64,000 nt of DNA, taken from assembly GCA_016703625.1 (NCBI GenBank), contig JADJBP010000013.1, forward strand, positions 62,001-126,000, read 5' to 3'. Shown piece after piece: positions 10,486 to 21,700 of this stretch; positions within the stretch are counted from its first letter, which is position 1, and each line of letters starts with the position of its first letter. A model generated the notes under the pieces. That model made no database searches, was not told where the DNA came from, and was given only the letters and a program-made list of their open reading frames with translations. Both the position numbers and the translations under genes were made by a program. Origin of the DNA: Chitinophagaceae bacterium. Its GTDB lineage: Bacteria; Bacteroidota; Bacteroidia; Chitinophagales; Chitinophagaceae.

Positions 10486-12459
10486 ATGGCAAAAGACTTA
10501 CGTAAACAGGAAGCTTTAGACTATCATTCAAAGGGCCGGCCGGGCAAAATAGAAGTAGTCCCCACAAAAGAGGCTAAAACACAAAGAGACCTTTCACTTG
10601 CATACTCTCCCGGCGTTGCAGAACCCTGCCTGGAAATAGCAGCCAATCCTGAAGATGTTTATAAATATACTGCCAAGGGAAACCTGGTAGGTGTTATCAG
10701 TAATGGTACAGCCGTATTAGGACTGGGCAATATCGGCCCCGAAGCGGGTAAACCGGTAATGGAAGGTAAGGGTGTACTGTTTAAAATATTTGCAGATATT
10801 GATGTGTTTGATATCGAAATAAACGAAACCGATCCCGAAAAATTTGTGCAGATCGTTCAGGCCCTGGAACCAACTTTTGGCGGCATTAACCTGGAAGATA
10901 TTAAAGCACCTGAATGTTTTTATATTGAACAGGAATTAAAGAAGCGCTGCAAAATCCCCATTATGCACGATGATCAGCATGGCACTGCCATCATCAGTGC
11001 GGCGGCATTGCTGAATGCACTGATCATCCAGAAAAAGAAAATTGAAAAAGTAAGATTTGTAGTAAGCGGTGCCGGGGCTGCGGCTATGGCCTGCATACAG
11101 TTATACGAATCGCTGGGCGCCAAACACAGCAACTTTATGGTTTTTGACCGTAAAGGGATCCTGTACAAGGGAAGGCCTGATGTGGAAGCACTGAAAATGA
11201 AGTTTTGTGTGGACGAAAAATATGCAGACTATGATCTTGCCAAAGCGATGAAAGATGCTGATGTATTCATAGGTTTGAGTACGGGGAATGTTGTTTCGGC
11301 TGAAATGGTGAAAAGCATGGCTAAGAACCCCATTGTTTTTGCTATGGCCAATCCCGATTCCGAGATCAACTATGATGTTGCGGTAGCTGCCCGGAAAGAT
11401 ATCATTATGGCAACCGGCCGCAGTGATTTTCCCAACCAGGTCAATAATGTCCTCGGCTTCCCTTATATATTCCGGGGTGCCCTCGATGTAAGGGCAACTG
11501 CCATTAATGAAGCCATGAAACTTGCTGCCGTAAAGGCTTTGGCCGAACTGGCCAAAGCACCTGTACCGGATATGGTTAACCTTGCGTACAATGAAAAGAC
11601 CATAATTTTCGGCCCGCAATATATCATTCCAAAACCACTTGACCCGCGTTTATTGTCAACCGTGGCTCCTGCGGTTGCCAGGGCTGCCATGGAAAGCGGC
11701 GTAGCAAAATATCCCATCATCGATTGGGAAGCATATATCGAAACATTGAACAGCCGTCTCGGACTGGATAACCAGTTGAGCCGTGTGATCGGATCCAAGG
11801 CCAGGAATGACCCTAAGCGGGTTGTTTTTGCCGATGCAGAAAATATCAAAATATTAAAAGTTGCACAGCTGGTCATGGAAGAAAATGTAGCCTACCCGAT
11901 ACTGTTAGGTAAAGAAGAAAAGATCAGGAGACTGGCTGAAGAAAACGGGATCGACCTGGAAGGCATGCCCATCATGAATCCCAAGGATGACAAACATGAA
12001 GATCTGAGAAAGCTTTATGGTGACCAGTTTTTGAAAAAGGCACCGCAAGGGTGTTAATAAATACGAGAGCTACAAGGCGATGAAAGACCGTAACCATTTT
12101 GGATGCATGCTGATAGAGAACGGTGAAGCGGATTGTATGATCAGCGGTTTAAGCCGGAGTTATCCCGACACCATCCGCCCTGCATTGCAGATCATCGGAA
12201 CAGAAGAAGGGGTTAGCAAAATTGCGGGTATGTATATCATGTTCACCAAACGCGGTCCGCTGTTTTTGGCCGATACAACGGTTAACTTTTAAAAAAACCG
12301 GTACACGTTTTACAATTGGGCAGTTCGATCCGTTCCATATTCAATATGGTGTTGATCGCAGTCGTAGATGCTCAAACAAAAAGTAAAACTGATACCAGGG
12401 ATGTTGTTAAAAAAAGTAAATGGTGGAAACGTAAAAACGATGTACAGAATCAGGAGTAG
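10486..12459 (+). CDS. maeB: NADP-dependent malic enzyme with phosphotransacetylase-like domain (frameshifted, internal deletion)
   Basis: Oxidative decarboxylation of malate to pyruvate with NADPH formation. ATG at 10486 (MAKDLRKQEALDYH) is preferred over the upstream in-frame TTG at 10456. The malic domain shows LSLAYSPGVAEPC and MHDDQHGTA; the NADP fold has VVSGAGAAAMACIQ. The C-terminal part is the phosphotransacetylase-like domain of MaeB. A frameshift in the A run near 12034-12038 moves to the frame that continues KYESYKAMKDRNHFG and ends at 12292 (FLADTTVNF). The next readable family segment, KPVHVLQLGSS...VDAQ to TAG at 12457-12459, is the extreme C terminus in another frame. About 100 residues that normally separate these two segments are absent, so roughly 300 bp are missing at 12287-12297, by real deletion or assembly collapse. 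Confidence 0.88.
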
Positions 12460-12511
12460 TTTTTGAAGTAAGATATACGAAGTACAGTGTACGGCGTATA
12501 ATGTAGAACAT

Positions 12512-12640
12512 TATAAACAATTTAAAGATTCATACTTTCGTACATCGTACAATGTACATCTAACATAAATATTGTACATCCTCATAAACAATTTAAATAT
12601 TCATACTTTCGTACTACTGATAATGTACTTCTAACACATA
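12512..12640 (+). promoter_or_regulatory. duplicated ~56-bp upstream element with promoter-like TACTTTCG boxes
   Basis: Two imperfect direct copies, 12512-12567 and 12583-12640, share ATAAACAATTTAAA, ATTCATACTTTCGTAC and AATGTAC..CTAACA. Each contains TACTTTCG, one base off the Bacteroidota -7 box TAnnTTTG. Copy 2 ends 6 bp before mlaE. This could be a duplicated promoter for mlaE-mlaF; that function is inferred from position and box alone. Confidence 0.5.
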
Positions 12641-12646
12641 AACTGA

Positions 12647-13393
12647 ATGCTTTTTTTTAACCATTTTGGCCGGTACATTTTAATGATCCGCGGCATGTTT
12701 ACCAGGCCCGAGAACATGCGCATGTACTGGAAAGAACTCATGCACCAGTGTGTTGAAATAGGTATTGGATCGCTTGGCATCGTGATCATCATCTCGGTTT
12801 TTATGGGTGCCGTTAGTGCCGTTCAAACTTCCTATCAACTGGTTAGCCCGCTGATACCGGCAACCACCATCGCTCAAATAGTACGGGATACAGTTATCCT
12901 TGAATTTGCACCAACAGTGGTATGTATCGTACTGGCCGGTGTTGTGGGCAGTAAGATCGCCAGTGAACTGGGCAATATGCGGGTGAGTGAACAGATAGAC
13001 GCACTGGAAATTATGGGCATCAATACCAAATCGTACCTGATCATGCCAAAAATTGCAGCCTGTTTACTTACGATACCCATGCTCGTTGTATTATCAATGG
13101 TACTGGGCATTTTAGGCGGCCGGCTGGCAGGCACCGCTACAGGTATTATTTCCACTGATGCCTATGACATGGGATTGCTGATGAACTTTATACCTTATAA
13201 TGTATTTTTTGCGCTGGTAAAGGCATATACTTTTGCATTTATCATCAGCACCATACCATCGTATTATGGTTACTATGTTAAAGGCGGTGCCCTGGAGATC
13301 GGAAGAAGCAGCACGAAAAGTGTGGTAGTAGCCTGCGTAATGATCTTATTTGCTGATTATATCCTTGCGGCGCTGTTACTCGATAAGTCGTAA
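12647..13393 (+). CDS. mlaE: MlaE-family phospholipid ABC transporter permease
   Basis: Inner-membrane permease of the Mla/MCE system, which moves phospholipids between inner and outer membrane. 248 residues, intact, with five or so hydrophobic segments and the family pattern SQLxNMRVSEQIDALEIMG-like: ASELGNMRVSEQIDALE then MGINTKSYLIMPK. The coupling helix around EQIDALE contacts the ATPase. The start near 12647 follows the duplicated promoter element. The partner ATPase begins 110 bp downstream on the same strand; no MCE-domain (MlaD) gene follows in this window, so the substrate-binding subunit must be elsewhere. Confidence 0.92.
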   Translation: MLFFNHFGRYILMIRGMFTRPENMRMYWKELMHQCVEIGIGSLGIVIIISVFMGAVSAVQTSYQLVSPLIPATTIAQIVRDTVILEFAPTVVCIVLAGVVGSKIASELGNMRVSEQIDALEIMGINTKSYLIMPKIAACLLTIPMLVVLSMVLGILGGRLAGTATGIISTDAYDMGLLMNFIPYNVFFALVKAYTFAFIISTIPSYYGYYVKGGALEIGRSSTKSVVVACVMILFADYILAALLLDKS

Positions 13394-13502
13394 CAGTTGC
13401 CCCCATCTCAGCCCCGGCGGAGAAAAAGGAGAACCTGTTTTTTTAAATTTTGCTACAATAAGCAGAGCACAAAAATTCCGCCTGCCCGCGGATTGGTATA
13501 TT

Positions 13503-14327
13503 ATGATCGAATTTAAAAACATAAAGAAAAGTTTCGGCGATAAAGTGGTGCTGGATGATGTGAGCCATATTATGGAAACGGGTAAGGCCAATTTAATTAT
13601 TGGCCAGAGCGGCAGCGGAAAAACAGTTTTACAAAAATGTCTGGTAGGATTATTTGAACCAAATTCCGGCGAGATCATTTACGACGGGCATAGTTTTACG
13701 GATATGAATGTTGATGAAAGAAAAGAACTGCGGCAGCAGATCGGTATGTTGTTCCAGGGCTCGGCCCTGTTCGACAGCATGACGGTAGAACAGAATATCA
13801 TGTTCCCGCTGGATATGTTCACCACAAAAACCTTTTCCGAAAAACTTAAGCGAGTGAATGAAGTGCTGGAAAGGGTAAACCTCGAAGATATCAACAAAAA
13901 ATTCCCGGCAGAATTAAGTGGCGGTATGAAAAAAAGGGTGGGCATTGCCCGTGCCGTTGTACTCAATCCCAGGTATTTGTTTTGCGATGAGCCCAATTCA
14001 GGGCTTGATCCGCAGACATCCATGGTGATCGATAAACTCATCCTGGATATTACCCGTGAGTTTAACACAACCACGGTGATCAATACCCACGACATGAACA
14101 GTGTAATGGAAATGGGCGAAAATATCATTTACCTCTACGAAGGCAAAAAAGAATGGACCGGCAATAAAAAAGACATCATCTTCTCTGATAATAAATTACT
14201 CAACGAATTCATTTTTGCTTCTGAGTTTTTACAGGATGCCAAAGATATGCGTATGCTGGAAGCCAGGGGAAAGATCAGTGATGACAGGGATATGGGTAAG
14301 ATGCTGAAGGGTGATAAACTGGATTAG
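13503..14327 (+). CDS. mlaF: MlaF-family ABC transporter ATP-binding protein
   Basis: Cytoplasmic ATPase driving the MlaE permease. 274 residues from ATG 13503 (MIEFKNIKKSFGDK); the open frame extends upstream to 13350 but overlaps mlaE and lacks similarity there. Walker A is GQSGSGKT, the signature LSGGMKKRVGIARA, Walker B LFCDEPNSGLDP and the H-loop NTHDMNSV. The ~35 residues after the nucleotide-binding core (from about NKLLNEFIFAS) are typical of the Bacteroidota MlaF C terminus. It lies 110 bp behind mlaE and is probably co-transcribed. Confidence 0.92.
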   Translation: MIEFKNIKKSFGDKVVLDDVSHIMETGKANLIIGQSGSGKTVLQKCLVGLFEPNSGEIIYDGHSFTDMNVDERKELRQQIGMLFQGSALFDSMTVEQNIMFPLDMFTTKTFSEKLKRVNEVLERVNLEDINKKFPAELSGGMKKRVGIARAVVLNPRYLFCDEPNSGLDPQTSMVIDKLILDITREFNTTTVINTHDMNSVMEMGENIIYLYEGKKEWTGNKKDIIFSDNKLLNEFIFASEFLQDAKDMRMLEARGKISDDRDMGKMLKGDKLD

Positions 14328-14419
14328 GATCAAGACCGGACATCCGTTCCAGGAAAATCGCTGCCAGGTTAATATTCCTGTAACCAAAATATCTCTTTCG
14401 CCAATCGCCTTATCTCCCT

Positions 14420-14427
14420 TATCTTTG
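14420..14427 (+). promoter_or_regulatory. putative -7 promoter box for sucD
   Basis: TATCTTTG matches the Bacteroidota -7 consensus TAnnTTTG exactly and lies 45 bp before the sucD start codon. No clear -33 TTTG is seen at the usual spacing. Confidence 0.55.
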
Positions 14428-14471
14428 CGGCATTCATAATTAATTTTTCATTATCAATTATCAATTAATCC

Positions 14472-15347
14472 ATGGCTGTTTTAGTTAACAAAAATTCCAA
14501 AATAATTGTACAGGGCTTTACCGGTACCGAAGGCACTTTCCATGCTACGCAGATGATCGAATACGGCACTAAAGTAGTTGGTGGAGTTACACCGGGTAAA
14601 GGCGGCAGCACGCACCTGGATAAGCCTGTATTCAATACAGTGGCTGATGCCGTTAAAACAACCGGCGCCGATGTGAGTATCATTTTTGTTCCCCCGGCAT
14701 TTGCCGCCGACGCCATCATGGAAGCTGCTGATGCAGGTATTGCATTGGTTGTTTGTATAACCGAAGGCATACCGGTACAGGATATGGTGAAAGTGAAGAA
14801 TTATTTACAAAATAAGGAAACAAGATTGGTTGGACCTAACTGCCCCGGTGTAATTACAGCAGAAGAATGTAAAGTGGGTATCATGCCCGGCTTTGTTTTT
14901 AAAAAAGGAAGAGTGGGTATTGTATCCAAATCTGGTACACTTACTTACGAAGCTGCTGACCAGGTAGCCAAGGCAGGACTTGGGATTTCAACAGCTATCG
15001 GGATCGGTGGCGATCCCATCATTGGCACCACCACCAAAGAAGCGGTTGAATTATTCATGAATGATCCCGAAACCGACGCGATCGTTATGATCGGCGAAAT
15101 TGGCGGTGGTATGGAAGCCGAAGCGGCACACTATATTAAATCAACCGGAAACAAAAAACCCGTGGTTGGTTTTATCGCCGGGCAAACAGCACCTCCCGGC
15201 CGCCGTATGGGCCACGCCGGAGCCATTGTTGGCGGCGCCGATGATACCGCGGCTGCTAAAATGAAGATCATGGCAGAATGTGGTATTCATGTAGTGGCCA
15301 GCCCTGCCGATATTGGTAAAGTGATGGCTGAAGTGATGAAGAAGTAA
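14472..15347 (+). CDS. sucD: succinate-CoA ligase subunit alpha
   Basis: Alpha subunit of succinyl-CoA synthetase, a TCA-cycle enzyme making ATP or GTP from succinyl-CoA. 291 residues, full length and intact. The CoA-binding Rossmann part begins KIIVQGFTGTEGTFH; the ligase part contains the conserved GPNCPG and SKSGTLTYE loops and the phosphohistidine motif GHAGAIV near residue 248. The beta subunit (sucC) is not adjacent. The gene has its own -7 box upstream and a hairpin terminator just after it, so it is probably monocistronic. Confidence 0.97.
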   Translation: MAVLVNKNSKIIVQGFTGTEGTFHATQMIEYGTKVVGGVTPGKGGSTHLDKPVFNTVADAVKTTGADVSIIFVPPAFAADAIMEAADAGIALVVCITEGIPVQDMVKVKNYLQNKETRLVGPNCPGVITAEECKVGIMPGFVFKKGRVGIVSKSGTLTYEAADQVAKAGLGISTAIGIGGDPIIGTTTKEAVELFMNDPETDAIVMIGEIGGGMEAEAAHYIKSTGNKKPVVGFIAGQTAPPGRRMGHAGAIVGGADDTAAAKMKIMAECGIHVVASPADIGKVMAEVMKK

Positions 15348-15369
15348 TTACCTGTAATATATTTTACTG

Positions 15370-15397
15370 ATCCCCTGATATATTTCGGGGATTTTTT
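15370..15397 (+). terminator. rho-independent terminator after sucD
   Basis: ATCCCC (15370-15375) pairs with GGGGAT (15387-15392) around an AT-rich loop, followed directly by a T run to 15397. It begins 22 bp after the sucD stop. Confidence 0.75.
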
Positions 15398-15749
15398 CCA
15401 GTGCCAGTAGTCTGCCGGTAAGTGGAGAAGCCAGAAATATGATATAAATTTTTCTTTCCGTCTTCTTTGACCGGCGATAAGAAAAAGAACCGGAACTTTC
15501 GTCCCGGCCCCTAAAGTATAGCCATGAAATAAAACTTTTCAGGATAATAAATACCCGAATCGTTTCCGTATATAAGACAAAATCTGAGCCAATTTGATTA
15601 AAGCTTCTTTTTAATTAATTGTTAAAGAAGTTTTTGAGTGCAGTTTATGCAAATTGCTTTACAAAACCATCTAACTGTTAATTGTAATTTTTTCATGGCA
15701 GCTGCAACTGCTGCACAACAAATTGTATCTTGTAATTAAATACCCGATT
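15398..15749. other. 352-bp intergenic region, no gene seen
   Basis: AT-rich spacer between the sucD terminator and the second alpha-2-macroglobulin. It contains an AT-rich hairpin CTTCTTT (15604-15610) / AAAGAAG (15624-15630) followed by five T, which could be a weak terminator, and TATCTTG at about 15725, one base short of the TAnnTTTG box. No open frame with family resemblance is present on either strand. Confidence 0.5.
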
Positions 15750-18700
15750 ATGTGTTTAAAAAAATTGTTCCTGGTTATTTTTTTGTTAACCGGGATCACA
15801 TCTACCAATATGGCCCAGGTTAAAAATGATTATGCTGCAAACTGGAAGAAAGTAGAAGCCCTGGAAAAGAAAGGGCTTACCAAAACCGCACTCCAGGAAG
15901 TGCTGGTTATTTATAACCTGGCCATTAAAGATAACCAGGATGCCCAGCAGATAAAAGCCTCCATGTACCAGGTAAAATACCGGAATATGGTGGAGGAAGA
16001 CAGCCATGAGAACAATATATTTTTTGTTGACACCCTGATTGCAAAAGCAAAAGCCCCTGCAAAAAATATCCTGCAAAGTATGCAGGCCTGAAATGTTCTG
16101 GCAATACCTGCAGAATAACCGCTGGAAATTTTATGACCGCACCAAACTGGCTGAAGAAAAAAGTAAGGATATTACCACCTGGAGTATTGATAAATTGTAT
16201 GCAACGATCACAAAATTGTATAATGCCTCTTTACAAAATGATGCCCTTTTAAAAAACACGAAACTGGAAGGGCTTGATGCCATCATCATCAAAGGAGAAA
16301 ATACAAGACAGCTTCGCCTACCCTCTACGATTTTTTAGCACACCGGGCACTGGAGTTTTTATGAATGACGAGGATGGGGTTACCAAACCCGCTTACCGGT
16401 TTACAATTGATGATGCAGCTGCTTTTGCCAATGCACCTGAATTTATCAAAGCTTCATTTAAAACAAAGGATACAGCCTCGCTGCAACATAAGGCCCTGCT
16501 GCTTTTACAGGATATCCTAAAATTTCATATTGCTGATGCAAACCCGGATGCCTTGATCGATGCAGACCTGGTACGGCTAAACTTTGTAAACAGTAATGCA
16601 GTACCTGACGGAAAAGAAAAACTATTTGAAGAAGCTTTACTGGCAATCGAACAAAAATATACCAACAATCCTGCCATTGCACAGGCCATGTATTTACGTG
16701 GTACAATTTATTATACCCGTGGCCAGGAATTTGAGCCCTTTACCAAAACCCAAAACCAATTCGAAATAAAAAGGGCAAAAGATTTATTTGAAGTTATTTA
16801 TGCCAGGTTCCCAAGATCAGAAGGAGGCATTAATGCCAAAAATGCAATTGGCCAGATTGAACAACCTTCATTGAATATTGAAACAGAGAAAGTGAATCTA
16901 CCGCTGCAACCCTTCCGCAGCCTCGTTAAATACAAAAACATCAAAACCCTATACCTGCGTGTTATTAAAACAACCAGGGATGAAATAAAAACCCTTGATA
17001 AAAGGGATTATGAAAAGACCTGGAAAGCCTATACAGACCTGAAGCCTGTAAAAAGCTGGAGCATCAACCTGCCCGACCTGCAGGATTTCCAGGAGCATGC
17101 CATCGAAATAAAAATAGACGGGTTACCAAATGGTATTTATTTCATACTGGCCAGTATCGATCCCGGTTTTTCACTCAACAAAAATATTATTGCAAAGCAA
17201 CAGACCTATGTAAGCAGGATCAGTTACCTGCATACCAATACCAATGATTATTATGTGCTTGACCGGGATAATGGGCAGCCACTGGCCAATGCATCCGTTC
17301 AGTTCTGGGAATCAAAATATAATTATACCAGCAGCAGGTATGAAGAGATCAAAGCAGAAAAATACACAACCGATAAAAACGGATTCTTTAAACTGAAAGA
17401 AAATAAAGAGTACCGGAATTTTTTACTGCAGGTTAACTATGGCGCTGATGAGCTGTTCATGGATGAATCCGTGTATAACGGCTATTACAACAGCTATGTT
17501 ACAGAAAAAGAAAAACGCACATTCCTGTTTACCGACCGGTCCATATACCGCCCCGGGCAAACACTTTATTTTAAAGGCATCGTCATTTCAAAAGAAAAAG
17601 ATATTTCAAAAAGCGCTGTCATACCCAACTTCAAAACCGTTATCCAGTTAAAGGATGCCAATGGACAAAAATCTGCAGAGCTTTCTGTTACAACCAATGA
17701 ATTTGGAAGTTACAACGGCAGTTTTCGTTTGCCGGAAGGTGTAATGAACGGCAATTTCAGTATTTATGATACCACTACGAAAACGGCATATGGTTTCAGC
17801 GTGGAAGAATACAAACGCCCCAAATTTTTCACCGAGGTACAAAAACCAAAAGGTACATACCGCATCAACGACAGCATTGAAGTAACCGGTACTGCAAAAG
17901 CCTATGCCGGCAATAATATTGATGGCGCCAAAGTGAGTTACCGCGTGGTGCGTAAAGTTCGTTATCCCATCTGGTGGGGATGGGGCTATTTTAAACGATT
18001 CCCAATAGGGAATACAGAAGAAATGGAGATCACCAACGGCATAACCCAAACCGATGCAAAAGGCGAATTTAAAATTACATTCAAAGCCATACCCGATGAA
18101 ACGGTTGATAAAAAGGACCAGCCCACATTTTATTATGAAGTAAGCGCTGATATTACCGACATCAACGGCGAAACGAGAAGTGGCAATACCTCAGTAGCCG
18201 TTGCTTACCAGGCCCTGCAACTGAATATTGATTTGCCCGAAACCCTGCCGGCCGATAGCCTGAAAAACTTAAAAATCACCAGCACCAACCTGAACGATAT
18301 TTTTGAGAAGACAAACGTTCATGTTACAATAACCAGACTTATTTCACCGGCAAAAATTTTCAGGGAAAGATACTGGCAAATGCCGGACCAGTTTATGATG
18401 AGCAGGAATGAATACGAAGGTTATTTCCCTTATGATATTTATAAGGATGAAGATCAGGTGGCTAAATGGCCATTGGGTGATATCATCGTAAATAAAACAG
18501 ATAGCACAAAGGAAAATAATCAATTTTCAATATCCAATGTTCAATTTTCAACCGGCTGGTACAAGATTGTAGCTACCACAAAAGATAAATACGGTGAATT
18601 GGTTAAAGCGGAAAAATATATTAAGCTCCTGAGCAGTACTGAGCGAAGTCGAAGTATCGAAGGGGCGGGCAAGGTTCCGAGCGGAGTCGAGGAACCGGTC

Positions 18701-21700
18701 ACTGTAAGGGTTATTAAAGGCAACGCTGAACCCGGCGAACAGATCAGTTACAACATATCAACGGGTTTTGATAATATCTGGCTGATCCATTCCTTCAGCA
18801 AAATGGATAAGTCAAATATGTTCACATATAAAACAATTACCAATACCCAGTCTGCGCCGTTTAGTGTTTCGGTAACAGAAACTGACCGCGGCGGCATGGC
18901 CATGAGCTATGCCTTTGTAAAACACAACCGCGTATACAGAGGTAATGAAAGTTTCCCCATTCCCTGGAACAACAAAGACCTGAACATCAGTTACGAAACC
19001 TTCCGGGATAAAATATTACCCGGCAGCGAAGAAAAATGGAAAGTGAAAATAACCGGTAACAAAGGAGAAAAAGTTGCTGCCGAAATGCTGGCGGGGATGT
19101 ACGATGCCAGTCTTGACCAGTTTAAACCACATAACTGGTTAAGGCCCGCGATATGGCCCGGTTTGTATAATACAACCAGCTGGACGGGTGGTGGATTTTC
19201 AAAAGTAAATTCAGAGGAATTTAATAAAAGGGATTATGAATACTTACAGGCCATTGCAAAATCATATGACCAACTTTTAAATGCACATGCTTATTATGGA
19301 GGTTATTACAGGGATGGTATGGTACTGGGAAGTGAATCAATGCCCAATGCGGCTCCAGCACCTCCCCAGGAAAAAGGTAACGAGATAAGAAATGCAAACC
19401 TGGAAGAAGTGGTAAGAATATGGTATATAAACGGCAAACTGACATTTGTTTATGGCGAAAAAAATGAAAAGATTCCAGACAACAAACAACAAACAAACTG
19501 GTGGCCCAGTTCAAATCCGTAAAAACTTCAAAGAAACCGCCTTCTTCTTTCCCGATCTGCGAACAGATGCCGGAGGCAATATTGAATTTTCTTTTACCAT
19601 GCCCGAAGCACTTACCCAATGGAAACTGATGACGCTGGCACATACCAAAGACCTGGCAACTGTTTACAGTACCAAAACAACGGTAACACAAAAGCCATTG
19701 ATGGTACAACCCAATGCCCCCGTTTTATGCGTGAGGGTGATCATATGGAGTTCAGTGCAAAATTGTAAATCTTACCGATAAAGAATTAACCGGAATTGCA
19801 ACGCTTGAATTATTAGATGCTGCCACAAATAAACCGGTTGATGGTTGGTTTAAAAATGTTTTTCCAAACCAGTATTTTACCGTTGCAGCCGGGCAAAGTG
19901 AAGTGGTAAAATTCCCGATGGAGATACCATTCAATTTCAATTCGGCCATGACATACCGCATCGTTGCCAAAGCAGGAGATAACAGCGATGGTGAAGAAAT
20001 GGCCATTCCCATTTTAACCAACCGCATGCTGGTTACTGAAAGTATGCCGATCAATATGCGTAATCAAACTACAAAAACGTTCAGGTTTGATAAATTATTG
20101 AACAGCGGCAACAGCACCACCATTACCAATCATGCTTTAACTGTTGAATACACCAGCAACCCTGCCTGGTATGCGGTGCAGGCCCTGCCCTACTTAATGG
20201 ATTACCCTTATGAATGTGCCGAGCAAACTTTCAACCGGTATTATGCAAATACGCTGGCTTCTTACATCAGCCGTTCCATGCCAAAAATTAAAACCGTTTT
20301 TGATCGCTGGAAAAATCTTGATACATCAGCATTAATGAGTAATCTTGAAAAAAATCAGGAATTAAAATCAGCCTTACTGGAGGAAACGCCCTGGGTTCTT
20401 GAAGCTCAAAATGAAACTCAGCAAAAGAAAAATATAGCGCTGCTATTTGATATGGTTCGCATGAGTGCAGAACAAAATAAAGCATTCAGCAAACTGAAAG
20501 AAATGCAAAGCAGCAATGGAGGCTTTACCTGGTTTAAAGGCGGCAGGGATGACCGCTACATGACCCAGTACATTGCAACCGGCATCGGCCATTTAAGAAA
20601 ACTGAATGCATTGGCCGGGGATAATTATCAAAGCATAAAAACCATCATCGATAAAACGATCCCTTATCTCGATAAAAAAATAAAAGAAGATTATGATAAT
20701 CTCATTAAAAATAAAGTAAAACTCAGCAACAATAATTTAAGCAGCATCCAGATCCAGTATTTATACATGCGGAGTTTTTCCCCGAGTATAAAATTGCAAC
20801 TGCATCACAAACTGCCCATAATTATTTTACCGGGCAGGCAAAAAAATTCTGGCTCAGCAACAGCAAGTATATGCAGGCCATGATCGCCCTCGCATTACAC
20901 CGCAGCAATGATGCAACAACACCAAAAGCCATCATCAAATCTTTAAAAGAGAACTGCCATCAGCAAAGAAGAAACGGGCATGTACTGGAAAGAATGGACA
21001 ACCGGCGGATACTACTGGCACCAGGCCCCAATTGAATCGCAGGCCATGATGATAGAGGCATTTATGGATATTGATAAAAACATGGCTACCGTTGATGACC
21101 TGAAAACCTGGCTGCTCAAACAAAAACAAACGCAGCACTGGAAAACAACCAAGGCCACTGCTGAAGCCTGTTACGCCCTTTTGCTTGGTGGCAATAACTG
21201 GCTGGCAGAAGAAAAAGAAGTAACCATCAATTTAGGCAACACGGTTGTAAAAAGCACTGATGATGCTGCCGAAGCCGGAACCGGCTACTTCAAAAAAAGA
21301 TTTGAAGCCAATAAAGTTAGTCCGGCAATGGGGAATATATCTGTATCAGTGAAGCCTTCCAAAGCCTCCCCATCGGGGGGCGGTTTGGAGGGGGCGTCGT
21401 GGGGCTCTGTTTACTGGCAATACTTCGAAGACCTCGACAAAATAACCCCTTACGCTACACCATTAAAACTGGTAAAGAAATTATTCATCGAAAAAAATTC
21501 AGACAAAGGGCCAGTATTGGTGGCACTGGCAGATGGTGCCCAGCTAAAAGTTGGCGATAAAGTAAAAGTGCGTATCGAATTAAAAGTTGACCGCGACATG
21601 GAATATATTCACATGAAAGACATGCGTGCAGCCTGTATGGAACCCACCAATGTGATCAGCGAATATAAATACCAGGGCGGACTGGGATATTACGAAAGTA

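Noticed and set aside
12101..12292. A separate small gene after maeB
   Set aside because: Its residues continue the phosphotransacetylase-like domain of maeB after a frameshift; it is not independent.
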